Shown piece after piece: positions 1 through 9,476 of a stretch of 64,000 nucleotides of DNA. Numbering within the stretch: position 1 is the stretch's first letter; each line of letters begins with the position of its first letter. This DNA is from Antarctobacter sediminis (GTDB lineage Bacteria > Pseudomonadota > Alphaproteobacteria > Rhodobacterales > Rhodobacteraceae), in contig NZ_JAHUZG010000002.1 of the NCBI RefSeq assembly GCF_019218285.1, positions 124,001 to 188,000 of the forward strand. The letters run 5' to 3'. The translations under genes were made by a program, and so were the position numbers. The notes under the pieces are model-generated. The model searched no databases. It saw only the letters and a list, made by a program, of their open reading frames with translations, and had not been told where the DNA came from.

Positions 1-1
1 C

Positions 2-439
2 AACGAATACTGGCAGGTCATTGACGCGGGCGTGGATTCCTCGGAACTGGTGACCTTCAAATACCAGGATCAGGGCGTGGCCACGATGGAAGACGGTCTT
101 TACGTTCTGGAAGAGAACCTCGACGATCCGGCCTTTGTCGACAAGATGTCCCGCTTTGTCGCCGCCTCGATGCAGGGTTGGAAATGGGCCGAGGAAAACG
201 CCGAGGACGCGGCCATGATCGTGCTGGACTACGACGAAACCGGTGCCCAGACCGAAGCGCACCAGATCCGCATGATGGGCGAAGTCGCCAAACTGACGGC
301 CGGTTCGAACGGCGCGCTGGATCCCGCAGATTACCAGCGGACCGTCGATACGCTGCTGGCGGGCGGGTCTGACCCGGTCATCACCAAGCAGCCCGAAGGT
401 GCCTGGACCCACGTGATTTCCGACGCCGCACTGGAATAA
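2..439 (+). CDS. ABC transporter substrate-binding protein, NMT1/THI5-like (C-terminal part)
   Basis: The reading frame is open from the first bases of the window, so only the C-terminal ~145 residues are present and the gene begins upstream. The residues resemble the distal lobe of periplasmic binding proteins of the NMT1/THI5 or taurine-type ABC systems (a helical stretch with WKWAEEN followed by VDTLLAGG and a final W-T-H segment). I infer a small-molecule importer component acting in the periplasm. The ligand cannot be read from this fragment. A strong intrinsic terminator follows the stop codon by about 30 bp, so this is the last gene of its operon. Confidence 0.7.
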   Translation, partial: NEYWQVIDAGVDSSELVTFKYQDQGVATMEDGLYVLEENLDDPAFVDKMSRFVAASMQGWKWAEENAEDAAMIVLDYDETGAQTEAHQIRMMGEVAKLTAGSNGALDPADYQRTVDTLLAGGSDPVITKQPEGAWTHVISDAALE

Positions 440-467
440 GCGGCCAAGGTTTGGCGAAAGATGCAAG

Positions 468-494
468 AAGCGGCCCCCGGGGGCCGCTTTTTCA
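468..494 (+). terminator. Rho-independent terminator of the binding-protein gene
   Basis: A perfect 11-bp inverted repeat (468-478 / 479-489) of almost pure GC is followed by a T-run. It lies between convergent genes and mainly suits the plus-strand transcript. Confidence 0.85.
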
Positions 495-1007
495 TTTTCG
501 TTTCAGGCCGATCCCCTGCCCGGCCTGTACCGGGCGGTCCAGCGCAGAATGTACTCTAAGGACTTCGGCCAGCCTGTCGGAGACAAGCGGCAACCATGCT
601 TCGGCCCGACGGGTTTCAAGGTTGAACCCCAGCATCTTGACCTCATTCGTGGCGCTGAGTTCACCCTTGTCGTCCAGCACCCGGTGAAACAGCACAAAAC
701 GCTTGGCGTCCACGTCCAACAACTGGGTTTCGATGCGGAACGCCGCGCCCTCGGCCAATTCGCCGGAATAGGTTACATGGTTTTCGACGATGGCATATTC
801 ATGGCCAGCGCGGCCTTCGATCGTTTGCACCGGATGGTTGATCCAGTTCCAGAAAGCCCAGTTCGCCTGATCACAGACGGTCAGGTAATGGGCCATGTTC
901 ATATGACCGTATTCGTCGATCCATTCTTGACGCACCCGGTTTTCGACAAGGCACAGCGGCGTGGCGATCTGGCCGGTCCAGTCATGCAGGAATGTCTCGG
1001 TTACCAT
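492..1007 (-). CDS. Hotdog-fold acyl-CoA thioesterase (betainyl-CoA thioesterase-like)
   Basis: The 171-residue product has the single hotdog domain of the 4-hydroxybenzoyl-CoA thioesterase type. It carries the EYGHMNMAHY segment near residues 32-41, where this family places its active-site Asp/Glu-x-x-x-His-Met region. The closest relatives I recall are the thioesterase domains associated with carnitine breakdown, which hydrolyse betainyl-CoA to glycine betaine. That fits its position 3 bp downstream of a CaiD-like gene on the same strand. The start at 1007 has an AAGGGA-like ribosome site inside the end of caiD, so translation is probably coupled. The exact acyl-CoA is inferred from context only. 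Confidence 0.75.
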   Translation of the reverse strand: MVTETFLHDWTGQIATPLCLVENRVRQEWIDEYGHMNMAHYLTVCDQANWAFWNWINHPVQTIEGRAGHEYAIVENHVTYSGELAEGAAFRIETQLLDVDAKRFVLFHRVLDDKGELSATNEVKMLGFNLETRRAEAWLPLVSDRLAEVLRVHSALDRPVQAGQGIGLKRK

Positions 1008-1010
1008 CGC

Positions 1011-1793
1011 TCAGCGTCCCTTCCAAACCGGATCGCGCTTTTCACCGACCGAAGCGATGCCTTCGGCGGCGTCCTCGCTGTCATAGATCACGGAATAGGC
1101 CGGCAGGTCGCCCTGACGGATACGGGCATAGGCCGCTTCCAGCCCAAGTCCCTGAGTCGCTGTGTCGATTTCCTTGATCGCGCGCAGTGACAACGGTGCG
1201 CTGGTCGCAACCTGTTCGGCCAGTTCCAGCGCCGACTGCATCAGCGTCTCTCCGGGAACGACGCGGTTGACCAGCCCCCAGCGGGCCAATTCCTCGGCCG
1301 AGGCTCGCCGCCCGGTCATCAAGAGTTCCATCGCAACGGCACGTGGCAAGACACGCGGCAAACGGATCACGCCACCCGAATCCGCAACCACACCAATGGT
1401 GGCCTCGGGAAGGCCGAATTCGGCATGGTCCGCCGCCACGATCATATCCGCGGCCAGTGCCAGTTCGAACCCACCGCCCAGCGCCATGCCGTTCACTGCG
1501 GCGATCACGGGCTTGGTCAGGCCCCAGTATTCGGTCAGCCCGGCAAAGCCGCCCACCCCCTGATAGGCGTCCGCCGCCTCGCCTTCGGAGGCCGCCTTCA
1601 GATCCCAGCCCGCCGAAAAGAACCGGGAGCCGCCGCCGGTCACCACGCCGACAGACAGGCTGTCATCTTCTTGCAGGGTCTGAAACGCCTCTCCCAGCGC
1701 GATGCTGGTTGCCGCGTTGATGGCATTGGCCTTGGGCCGATCCAAGGTCACGATCAGCACGCGCCCGTGCCGTTCCGTTTTTACGTCGCTCAT
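1011..1793 (-). CDS. caiD: Carnitinyl-CoA dehydratase (crotonase family)
   Basis: This is a 260-residue crotonase very similar to E. coli CaiD along its whole length. Shared features are the LDRPKANAI start, [11 protein letters not shown] (the oxyanion-hole region near 58-68), [11 protein letters not shown] around residue 110, GLPEATIG at 128-135 and the terminal [10 protein letters not shown]. The two catalytic glutamates of CaiD correspond to Glu110 and Glu130. It hydrates or dehydrates carnitinyl-CoA and crotonobetainyl-CoA in the cytoplasm. It overlaps rfbA by ATGA and is followed by a thioesterase, so it is co-transcribed with a rhamnose gene, which is an odd combination. A general enoyl-CoA hydratase role is the alternative. 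Confidence 0.85.
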   Translation of the reverse strand: MSDVKTERHGRVLIVTLDRPKANAINAATSIALGEAFQTLQEDDSLSVGVVTGGGSRFFSAGWDLKAASEGEAADAYQGVGGFAGLTEYWGLTKPVIAAVNGMALGGGFELALAADMIVAADHAEFGLPEATIGVVADSGGVIRLPRVLPRAVAMELLMTGRRASAEELARWGLVNRVVPGETLMQSALELAEQVATSAPLSLRAIKEIDTATQGLGLEAAYARIRQGDLPAYSVIYDSEDAAEGIASVGEKRDPVWKGR

Positions 1794-2665
1794 GTTTCAA
1801 CCAGTCGCGCCAGATAGGCTCCATAGCCTGATTTCCCAAACATGCGGGCCCGCTCCATCAGCGCATCCGCGTCGATCCAGCCCTGTTGATAGGCGATCTC
1901 TTCGGGGCAGCCAACCTGTTGACCCTGCCGTTCCGAAAGGGTCCGCACGAAATTCCCGGCATCCAGCAGCGAGCCATGCGTTCCCGTGTCCAGCCATGCA
2001 TAGCCTCGCCCCATCTGGCGCACACTCAGCGCGCCTTGGTGCAGGTACATTTCCAGTAGTGAGGTGATCTCCAACTCGCCGCGCGCCGACGGCGTCACGG
2101 CCTTGGCCCGCTCAGGCGCCGTTCCATCAAGAAAATACAACCCCGTCACCGCATAGGGCGACGGCGCCTTGGTCGGTTTCTCGATAATGGCCTGAACCGT
2201 TCCGTCCGCTGCAAAATCCACCACGCCATACCGTTCGGGATCGGCAACCCGGTAGCCAAAGACCGTCCCGCCCGAAGGCTGCGCATCGGCCGCCCGCAAC
2301 TGTTCGGGCAGTCCGTGGCCGAAAAAGATGTTGTCGCCCAGAACCATGGCCGAAGGCGCCCCATCCAGAAAGTCTTCGGCCAAGAGATAGGCCTGCGCCA
2401 ACCCGTCCGGCGAGGGCTGCACCACATAGTCCAGCGACAGCCCCCACTGGCTGCCATCACCAAGAGTGCGCTGAAACTGCTCTTGGTCCTGCGGCGTGGT
2501 GATGACACAGATCTCGCGGATGCCCGTCAGCATCAAAACCGACAAGGGATAAAAGATCATCGGCTTGTCATAGATCGGCACCAGCTGTTTCGAAATGCCC
2601 ATCGTGATCGGGTACAACCGCGTGCCCGATCCGCCTGCCAGGATAATACCCTTGCGTCTGGTCAT
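1790..2665 (-). CDS. rfbA: Glucose-1-phosphate thymidylyltransferase
   Basis: RfbA/RmlA makes dTDP-glucose from dTTP and glucose-1-phosphate, the first step of dTDP-L-rhamnose synthesis. The nucleotide-binding signature GGSGTRLYP is at residues 11-19, and [11 protein letters not shown] and EKPTKAPS follow as in the family. I place the start at 2665 because an AGGAGGG ribosome site precedes it by about 5 bp. A longer frame to 2707 has no such site. The resulting 291 residues is the usual length. The gene diverges from rfbC-rfbB-rfbD and its stop overlaps the start of caiD, so the rhamnose pathway is split between two divergent transcripts. Confidence 0.95.
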   Translation of the reverse strand: MTRRKGIILAGGSGTRLYPITMGISKQLVPIYDKPMIFYPLSVLMLTGIREICVITTPQDQEQFQRTLGDGSQWGLSLDYVVQPSPDGLAQAYLLAEDFLDGAPSAMVLGDNIFFGHGLPEQLRAADAQPSGGTVFGYRVADPERYGVVDFAADGTVQAIIEKPTKAPSPYAVTGLYFLDGTAPERAKAVTPSARGELEITSLLEMYLHQGALSVRQMGRGYAWLDTGTHGSLLDAGNFVRTLSERQGQQVGCPEEIAYQQGWIDADALMERARMFGKSGYGAYLARLVET

Positions 2666-2834
2666 GCGACCCTCCTGCCCGATTTCCGTCTTGTCTTGCC
2701 CCGGCACTCTGGCAGGAGTGTGGCGAAAGGGGAAACAATCCGGGTGATACCGGGCCGATCTGCCGCGCTTGCGCCTTACTGTTGCCCCGCGGTTTCGCTA
2801 GACAGGCATGGAACAAAGGACCGACGGGGGTTTG

Positions 2835-3407
2835 ATGCTGGACGTACAACCGACCGCCCTGCCGGGCGTCGTCATCCTGACGCCACGCCGTTTCGGCGAC
2901 GCACGCGGATTTTTCAGCGAAAGCTGGAACAGACAGCGCATGGCCGATCATGGTTATGCACTCGACTTCGTGCAGGACAACCATTCGCTGTCGTCCGACG
3001 TGGGCACCGTCCGGGGTTTGCATTTTCAGTCCCCGCCCCATGCGCAGGACAAGCTGGTGCGCTGCGGACGCGGGCGTCTCTTTGACGTTGCGGTCGACAT
3101 CCGGCGCGGCTCTCCGACCTATGGCAATTGGATCGGGGTCGAACTCTCTGCCGAAAACGGGCGGCAATTGCTGGTGCCCAAGGGGTTCCTGCACGGATTC
3201 GTCACGCGAGAGCCGGATACGGAGATCGTCTATAAATGCACCGATTACTACGCGCCGGACTGCGACGGCGCGGTGCGGTTCGACGATCCGGACATCGGGA
3301 TCGACTGGGGGTTTGATACGGCCACCGCCGTTTTGAGCGACAAAGACACCAAGGCGCCGCTGTTGCGCGATTTCCAGTCGCCTTTCACCTGGGAGGGCGC
3401 GGCATGA
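2835..3407 (+). CDS. rfbC: dTDP-4-dehydrorhamnose 3,5-epimerase
   Basis: RfbC/RmlC epimerises C3 and C5 of dTDP-4-keto-6-deoxyglucose. The cupin core shows [10 protein letters not shown] near residues 18-27, the catalytic His63 in [14 protein letters not shown] at 115-122 and the Tyr-rich YKCTDYY at 133-139. I chose the ATG at 2835 (190 residues) because a GGGGG ribosome site lies just before it and the protein then begins where family members begin. An ATG at 2808 would add nine residues without a ribosome site. It overlaps rfbB by ATGA. Confidence 0.93.
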   Translation: MLDVQPTALPGVVILTPRRFGDARGFFSESWNRQRMADHGYALDFVQDNHSLSSDVGTVRGLHFQSPPHAQDKLVRCGRGRLFDVAVDIRRGSPTYGNWIGVELSAENGRQLLVPKGFLHGFVTREPDTEIVYKCTDYYAPDCDGAVRFDDPDIGIDWGFDTATAVLSDKDTKAPLLRDFQSPFTWEGAA

Positions 3408-4447
3408 AACTGCTGGTCACCGGCGGTGCCGGCTTCATCGGGTCCGCAGTGGTTCGGCGGGCCATCGCCGAAGGGCACGAGGTCGTCAACCTTGACGCGC
3501 TGACCTATGCCGCCTGTCTGGAAAACGTGGCCAGCGTGGCGGACAATCCCGGCTATGCCTTCGAACAGGCGGACATTCGCGACCGCGCCGCCCTGGACCG
3601 TATCCTTGCCGCGCACCGCCCAAATGCCATCATGCACCTTGCCGCCGAAAGCCACGTGGATCGCTCCATCGATGGGCCGGGCACCTTCATCGAAACCAAT
3701 GTCATGGGCACCTTCCACCTTCTGGAAGCCGCCCGCGCCTATTGGATCCGCGAAGGCAAACCCGGGGATTTCCGCTTTCACCATGTTTCGACCGATGAGG
3801 TCTTTGGCTCGCTCGGCCCCGAGGGCCAGTTCACCGAGGACACCCCCTACGATCCACGCTCGCCCTATTCCGCCTCCAAGGCCGGGTCGGATCACCTGGT
3901 CCGGGCATGGCACGAAACCTATGGCCTGCCGGTGGTCCTGACCAATTGTTCGAACAACTACGGCCCGTTCCACTTTCCGGAAAAGCTGATCCCGGTGGTG
4001 ATCCTGAACGCGCTCGCGGGACAACCGCTCCCGATCTACGGCGACGGATCGAACGTGCGGGACTGGCTCTATGTCGAAGACCACGCCGAGGCACTGCTGC
4101 TGGTCCTGCGCCAAGGCCAGCTTGGCCGCTGCTACAATATCGGCGGCGAAAACGAACGGTCGAACCTCGATCTCGTCCGCAGCCTCTGCGCGATCCTCGA
4201 TCGCAAGCGCCCGAAAACCAGCGGCAGCTACGCCGACCAGATCACCTTTGTCTCCGACCGCCCCGGCCACGACGCCCGGTATGCGATTGATCCCACCCGT
4301 ATCCGCGTGGAACTGGGCTGGCGTCCTTCGGTAACGGTCGAGGAAGGGCTGGAACGCACCGTGGACTGGTATCTTGCAAACGAACCTTGGTGGCGGGCAC
4401 TGCAATCCCGCCAAGGCGTCGGCACCCGACTCGGGGTCACAGCATGA
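3404..4447 (+). CDS. rfbB: dTDP-glucose 4,6-dehydratase
   Basis: This extended short-chain dehydrogenase removes water from dTDP-glucose to give dTDP-4-keto-6-deoxyglucose. The NAD-binding GGAGFIG motif is at residues 7-13. The catalytic Thr130-Asp131-Glu132 and the Tyr155-x3-Lys159 pair are all present. A length of 347 residues is normal. It is the middle gene of rfbC-rfbB-rfbD, with 4-bp overlaps on both sides, so the three are one translationally coupled unit. Confidence 0.96.
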   Translation: MKLLVTGGAGFIGSAVVRRAIAEGHEVVNLDALTYAACLENVASVADNPGYAFEQADIRDRAALDRILAAHRPNAIMHLAAESHVDRSIDGPGTFIETNVMGTFHLLEAARAYWIREGKPGDFRFHHVSTDEVFGSLGPEGQFTEDTPYDPRSPYSASKAGSDHLVRAWHETYGLPVVLTNCSNNYGPFHFPEKLIPVVILNALAGQPLPIYGDGSNVRDWLYVEDHAEALLLVLRQGQLGRCYNIGGENERSNLDLVRSLCAILDRKRPKTSGSYADQITFVSDRPGHDARYAIDPTRIRVELGWRPSVTVEEGLERTVDWYLANEPWWRALQSRQGVGTRLGVTA

Positions 4448-5289
4448 TCCTTGTTTTTGGCAAGACCGGTCAGGTGGCGCGAGAACTGCAAGCGCTCGCT
4501 CCGGTCACGGCGCTGGGGCGTGACACCGCAGACCTGTCCGACCCGGAGAGCTGCGCCAAGGCCATTCACAGCCACCGCCCAAGGATTGTCATCAACGCCG
4601 CCGCCTATACCGCCGTCGACCACGCCGAAGACCAAGAGGCGCTGGCCACCGTGATCAACGGCAAGGCACCGACCGTTATGGCCCAGGCCTGCGCCGAAAC
4701 CGGCGCGGCCCTGGTCCATATCTCCACGGACTACGTCTTTGACGGCAGCGGCACCGCCCCTTGGTCCCCGACCGCACCAACCGCTCCCATCAACGCCTAC
4801 GGACGGTCGAAACTGGCCGGGGAAACCGGCATCCGCGCCACAAGGGCCCGCCATGCCATCCTGCGGACCTCCTGGGTTTTCTCGGCACATGGCAAGAATT
4901 TCGTCAAGACCATGCTCCGCCTCGGAGCCGAACGCGATCATCTGAACGTGGTCGCGGATCAGATCGGCGGGCCAACCTCGGCCCACGCCATTGCCAAGGC
5001 TTGCCTGATCATCGGCAAATCCTTGAATGACACCCCGGCACACACGGGCCTCTACCACCTGTCCGGCGGCCCCGATACAAGCTGGGCGGATTTCGCCCGC
5101 ACCATCTTTGCCCGCGCCCGCTTGTCCACCGAGGTCACCGACATCCCCAGCAGCGCCTACCCGACCCCGGCGGCCCGCCCCGGGAACTCGCGCCTCGACA
5201 ACAGCACGCTCAGCGCAACCTTCGGCATTCCCCGCCCCGACTGGCGACGCGACCTCGAAGACGTATTGCAAGCGCTCGGCAAAACCTGA
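4444..5289 (+). CDS. rfbD: dTDP-4-dehydrorhamnose reductase
   Basis: RfbD/RmlD reduces dTDP-4-keto-L-rhamnose to dTDP-L-rhamnose, the activated sugar for surface polysaccharide. The N-terminus has the short GKTGQVARE nucleotide-binding loop. STDYVFDG near residue 100 and the catalytic Tyr-x3-Lys in [11 protein letters not shown] near 119-129 follow. The start at 4444 gives an ATGA overlap with rfbB. A longer frame beginning at 4387 lies wholly inside rfbB and is not needed. The protein has 281 residues, normal for the family. Confidence 0.94.
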   Translation: MILVFGKTGQVARELQALAPVTALGRDTADLSDPESCAKAIHSHRPRIVINAAAYTAVDHAEDQEALATVINGKAPTVMAQACAETGAALVHISTDYVFDGSGTAPWSPTAPTAPINAYGRSKLAGETGIRATRARHAILRTSWVFSAHGKNFVKTMLRLGAERDHLNVVADQIGGPTSAHAIAKACLIIGKSLNDTPAHTGLYHLSGGPDTSWADFARTIFARARLSTEVTDIPSSAYPTPAARPGNSRLDNSTLSATFGIPRPDWRRDLEDVLQALGKT

Positions 5290-5300
5290 CGCCTACCGCT

Positions 5301-5364
5301 TCTTCTGTCCTGAAATATCCCGGGGGTGAAGGCCGCAGGCCGAGGGGGCAGAGCCCCCTGCCCG
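5301..5364 (+). repeat. GC-rich intergenic hairpin element typical of Rhodobacteraceae
   Basis: After rfbD comes a block reading AAATATCCCGGGGGTGAA, a GGCC-GCA-GGCC mini-hairpin, then a GGGGGC-AGA-GCCCCC hairpin (5344-5358). From memory, very similar blocks are dispersed downstream of many genes in Rhodobacteraceae genomes, where they probably serve as terminators. The family copy number must be checked by a genome search. Confidence 0.55.
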
Positions 5365-5477
5365 CCCAATTTCTGTGCAACTGCCCTTGAATCGCGCCTC
5401 GCAGCCCCCCGCACGCTTTCAAGACAGCCTCGGGGTTTCCTATAAAGGTCACTGGACATACGCCGGACCCAAGACTG

Positions 5478-7220
5478 ATGACGCCTCCCGCCCCGCTGAT
5501 GACACGCCTGCGCGACCTTCTTTTGCGCATCTACCCCGAACGGGACACGGATGCGCTGGCTCATGAAGTCTGCGCTGCGTTCTGGCCCGAAGAGGCAACC
5601 GCCCGCAAACGCGCACGCAAACCCGGCAATACGCTCTGGTCACAAAAAGACGCTTTGCTGATCACCTATGGCGACAGCCTGATCGACGGCGTCTACAAGC
5701 CGCTGGACCTGCTGCGTGATTTCCTTGGCAGCTATATGCCCGGCGTGGTCAACGGCGTGCACATCCTGCCATTTTTTCCCTTCACCTCGGACGATGGTTT
5801 TGCCGTCACCGACTACCGCAAGGTGAACCCAACGCTGGGTGACTGGCCCGACATCAGCCGCATCGGGGACGAATGGCACCTGATGTCCGATCTTGTGCTG
5901 AACCATGTCTCGTCACAGGGCACATGGTTCAACGCCTACAGGCAGGGACAGGCCCCCTACGACAAATTCTTCTACGAAGCCTCGCCCGAGGACGACCTGT
6001 CGATGGTGGTGCGCCCGCGCACCACGCCCCTGCTGCAAGAGGTCGAAACCTCGATGGGCAAGCGCCATGTGTGGTGCACCTTCAGCCACGATCAGGTCGA
6101 TCTGGATTTCCGCAACCCCGAGGTTCTGCTGGAGATCATCCGTATTATCCGCCTGCACGTAGATGCCGGGGTCAAGATCATCCGGCTGGATGCCGTGGCC
6201 TTTGTCTGGAAGGAACCCGGCACGCCTTCGATCCACCTGCCCAAGACCCACGCCATCGTGCAGTTGCTGCGCGTGCTGGCGGATTTCGCCGCCGAGCCCA
6301 TCGTGCTGTTGACCGAAACCAACGTTCCCAAGGCCGAAAACCTCAGCTATTTCGGCCAGCTGAACGAGGCACATTGGATCTACAATTTTCCGTTGCCGCC
6401 GCTGATCCTGCACGCAATGTTGTCTGGCGATGCGCGGGCCCTGTCGCATTGGCAGCGCGCCATGCCCCCTGCCCCGCACGGGTGTGCCTATCTCAATTTC
6501 TCGGCCAGCCATGACGGCATCGGGATGCGTCCGGCCGAGGGGCTGCTGCCGGATGAAGAAATCGAAAAGATGATCCGCACCGTCCAGATCGGTGGCGGGC
6601 TGGCCTCGATGCGCGCTCTGCCCGGCGGCGGCACTTCGGTCTACGAACTGAACACCACCTTCTTTTCGGCCATGCAGCGCACCTACAAGGGCGAGGACGG
6701 GTTGCAGGTGGATCGCTTCATCTGCTCGCAAACGATTGTCATGTCGCTGGAAGGCATCCCCGCCTTCTACATCCACGCCATGCTGGCAACTGAAAATGAC
6801 CTTGACGGCGTGGCGCGGCGCGGCATGAACCGGGCGATCAACCGCCATCGCTGGAACTATCCCGACCTGCGCGACCGGCTTGCCGATCCCGAAAGCGATC
6901 AGGCCCGCGTTCTGGGTGCGCTGTCGGATCGCCTGCGAATCCGTGCGAAACAACCCGCCTTTCACCCCAATGCCACAAATTTCACGCTTTCGGTCGATGA
7001 CCGGGTCTTTGCCGTCTGGCGGCAGGCACTGGACCGCAGCCAATCCATCTTTGCACTGCATAATGTCAGCGCGGAAACCGTCGAACTGCCACCCAAGTCC
7101 TTGAACCTGATTGCTGATGAGCATTGGGTGGACCTTTTGTCCGGCGACGTTCTGCACCCCGAAGAAGACGGTGTCACGCTGGAACCGTACCAATGCAGGT
7201 GGATCACAAACCGGGCTTAG
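5478..7220 (+). CDS. GH13 sucrose-phosphorylase-type enzyme, probable glucosylglycerate phosphorylase
   Basis: The 580-residue product is a GH13 subfamily 18 phosphorylase. I see the nucleophile Asp238 in IIRLDAVAF, the acid/base Glu280 in LLTETNVP and the third carboxylate Asp346 in SASHDG. Relatives include sucrose phosphorylase and E. coli YcjM, which phosphorolyses glucosylglycerate to glucose-1-phosphate and D-glycerate. I prefer glucosylglycerate because genes like gpgS and gpgP lie 2-5 kb away and no sucrose gene is seen. The start at 5478 has no clear ribosome site and an in-frame ATG at 5499 is an alternative. Plain sucrose phosphorylase is the main competing call. Confidence 0.8.
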   Translation: MTPPAPLMTRLRDLLLRIYPERDTDALAHEVCAAFWPEEATARKRARKPGNTLWSQKDALLITYGDSLIDGVYKPLDLLRDFLGSYMPGVVNGVHILPFFPFTSDDGFAVTDYRKVNPTLGDWPDISRIGDEWHLMSDLVLNHVSSQGTWFNAYRQGQAPYDKFFYEASPEDDLSMVVRPRTTPLLQEVETSMGKRHVWCTFSHDQVDLDFRNPEVLLEIIRIIRLHVDAGVKIIRLDAVAFVWKEPGTPSIHLPKTHAIVQLLRVLADFAAEPIVLLTETNVPKAENLSYFGQLNEAHWIYNFPLPPLILHAMLSGDARALSHWQRAMPPAPHGCAYLNFSASHDGIGMRPAEGLLPDEEIEKMIRTVQIGGGLASMRALPGGGTSVYELNTTFFSAMQRTYKGEDGLQVDRFICSQTIVMSLEGIPAFYIHAMLATENDLDGVARRGMNRAINRHRWNYPDLRDRLADPESDQARVLGALSDRLRIRAKQPAFHPNATNFTLSVDDRVFAVWRQALDRSQSIFALHNVSAETVELPPKSLNLIADEHWVDLLSGDVLHPEEDGVTLEPYQCRWITNRA

Positions 7221-7369
7221 CGCCAGGAATGGACAACTTGCCTGAAACGGCGCTGTACAAACGCCTTTGAAAGGCGTATCTGCGCAGCTTGTCGTTTCGG
7301 AACGGCCCGCGCAGGTTTGCCCCGCGCCGCCTTCCCCCTGCCTCCCGGACCAAAGAAAAGACCCTGCCT

Positions 7370-9469
7370 GTGAAACAAGCCCTTCGTGATGCCCTCGATG
7401 ACCGGGGATATGACTCTCTGACACCCGTGCAGGAAGCCGTTCTGGCGCCCGAACTGGAAAGCGCCGACCTGCTGGTGTCGGCACAGACCGGCTCGGGCAA
7501 GACGCTGGGCTTTGGTCTTGCGGTCGCGCCCACCCTGTTGAAAGAGGCCGAGGTCTTTGACGAGGCGGCAGCCCCGCTGGCGCTGGTGATTGCGCCGACG
7601 CGGGAACTGGCCTTGCAGGTCAAACGCGAACTGGGCTGGCTTTATGCCAAGGCGGGCGCGGTTGTGACGTCCTGTGTCGGCGGCATGGACATGCGCGACG
7701 AACGTCGTGCGCTGGCACGTGGGGCGCATATCGTCGTGGCCACGCCGGGCCGCCTGCGCGACCACATCATGCGCGAAACCATCGACCTGTCGCATATCCG
7801 CGCCGTGGTCCTCGACGAGGCGGACGAGATGCTGGACCTCGGCTTCCGCGAGGATCTGGAATTCATCCTTGGCGAAGCGCCGGAAGAGCGTCAGACGCTG
7901 TTGTTCTCGGCCACCGTGCCCAATGCGATTGCCCAACTGGCCAAAAGCTATCAGCGTGACGCCATTCGCGTGGTCGCCAAATCGGAAACCCAGCAGCATG
8001 CCGACATCACCTATCGCGCCATGATGGTGGCCGAAGGCGATACGGAAAACGCCGTCATCAACACGCTGAGGTATTACGAGGCCCCCAATGCCATCGTCTT
8101 TGCCAACACGCGCGCCATGGTCAACCGCCTGACCACGCGCCTGTCGAACCGCGGTTTCCACGTCGTTGCCCTGTCCGGGGAACTGTCGCAGGCTGAACGG
8201 TCGCACGCGTTGCAAGCCATGCGGGACGGGCGGGCGCAGGTCTGTGTCGCGACGGATGTGGCCGCGCGGGGCATCGACCTGCCGAACCTCGACCTTGTGG
8301 TCCATGCCGAATTGCCCAACAACCATGAAACCCTTCTGCACCGGTCTGGCCGGACCGGGCGCGCGGGCCGCAAGGGGGTCAGCGCGCTGGTCGTGACCCG
8401 CAAATCCCGCAAGAAGGCCGAGCGCATTCTTGGCTGGGCCAAACTCAAGGCGGAATGGTGCGACGCGCCTTCCGCCGCCGAGGTCCGCGCCCGTGACGAG
8501 GACCGTCTGTTCGCCGATCCCGAATGGCAGGAACCGGTGCCCGAAAGCGACCGCGAGATGGTCGACAAGCTGGTTGCAGCCTTTACGCCGGAACAGCTGG
8601 GCGCGGCCTATCTGCGCCTTGTGCATTCCCAGCGCTCCGCGCCCGAGGAACTGGCCGATGTGGATGCCAAGCGCGAGCCGCGCAAGGAATTCGGGCCCAG
8701 CGTCTGGTTCGCCGTCGAAGGTGGCCGCAACGCGGGTGCAGAGCCGCGCCGCATCCTGCCGATGATCTGCAAGGCCGGCGGGCTAAGCAAGGACGACATC
8801 GGCGCGATCCGGGTGCGCCCGGACCAAAGCCTCGTGCAGATTCGCGAAAGCAGCGTCGCCAGTTTCCTTCAGGCTCTTGGGCCTGAGATGAAACTGCGCG
8901 AAGGCGAAAAGGTTACGCAACTGGACGAAGCTCCGGCGATGGAACCGCGTCCCGACCGCAAACCGGGCTTTAAAAAGCGTGATGGTCAGGATCGTCCCGA
9001 CCGTTCGGAAAAGCCGCGCCCGCACCGCAAAGCGCCGCGTGAGGCCGAGACCGATACAGCGCCCGCCGCTACGGCCCCGGCCGCGGAACCGCCCAAGAGC
9101 CCCGCGCGCAAACCCGCCCCGCGTGACCGGGCACCGTCGACCGAAGCCAAACCCGCGCGCAAGGAACGCCCCTTTGCCGCCGATCCTTCGGTCCGGGCCG
9201 ACCGGCCCGCGCGCAAGCGGGACGACCGTCCCGGGGGCGGTCCCGACAAGCCCCGCCGCCCGGGCAAACCCGGCGGTTCCGAGGCCCCGCGCCGTGGTCC
9301 CGGTGATCGCAAGAAAGAGGGTTTCGGCGACCGCGCCGGCAAGCCGGGTCGTACGCCGAAAGGCCCGCCCCCGCCTGCCGGGAAGCCCAACAGCAAAAAG
9401 AACAAGGCCCGCGCCGCAGCGGCCAAGTCCGAGGGCGCATCGTTTCGGCCCAAGCGCAACAAGCCCTGA
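7370..9469 (+). CDS. DEAD-box RNA helicase with DbpA-type RNA-binding domain and long basic tail
   Basis: The helicase core carries AQTGSGKT (motif I), APTRELALQ (Ia), VLDEADEMLD (II), SAT (III), and HRSGRTGRAGR (VI). After it lies a DbpA-like RNA-binding fold around residues 440-530 with IGAIRVRPDQSLVQI. The last ~170 residues are a low-complexity Lys/Arg/Pro/Gly tail that probably binds RNA. It is likely a ribosome-assembly or mRNA-decay helicase. I chose the GTG at 7370; a TTG at 7289 in the same frame would add 27 residues with no better ribosome site. A 7-bp hairpin (7261-7277) lies in the leader, without a T-run. Confidence 0.9.
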   Translation: MKQALRDALDDRGYDSLTPVQEAVLAPELESADLLVSAQTGSGKTLGFGLAVAPTLLKEAEVFDEAAAPLALVIAPTRELALQVKRELGWLYAKAGAVVTSCVGGMDMRDERRALARGAHIVVATPGRLRDHIMRETIDLSHIRAVVLDEADEMLDLGFREDLEFILGEAPEERQTLLFSATVPNAIAQLAKSYQRDAIRVVAKSETQQHADITYRAMMVAEGDTENAVINTLRYYEAPNAIVFANTRAMVNRLTTRLSNRGFHVVALSGELSQAERSHALQAMRDGRAQVCVATDVAARGIDLPNLDLVVHAELPNNHETLLHRSGRTGRAGRKGVSALVVTRKSRKKAERILGWAKLKAEWCDAPSAAEVRARDEDRLFADPEWQEPVPESDREMVDKLVAAFTPEQLGAAYLRLVHSQRSAPEELADVDAKREPRKEFGPSVWFAVEGGRNAGAEPRRILPMICKAGGLSKDDIGAIRVRPDQSLVQIRESSVASFLQALGPEMKLREGEKVTQLDEAPAMEPRPDRKPGFKKRDGQDRPDRSEKPRPHRKAPREAETDTAPAATAPAAEPPKSPARKPAPRDRAPSTEAKPARKERPFAADPSVRADRPARKRDDRPGGGPDKPRRPGKPGGSEAPRRGPGDRKKEGFGDRAGKPGRTPKGPPPPAGKPNSKKNKARAAAAKSEGASFRPKRNKP

Positions 9470-9476
9470 CCGGCCC

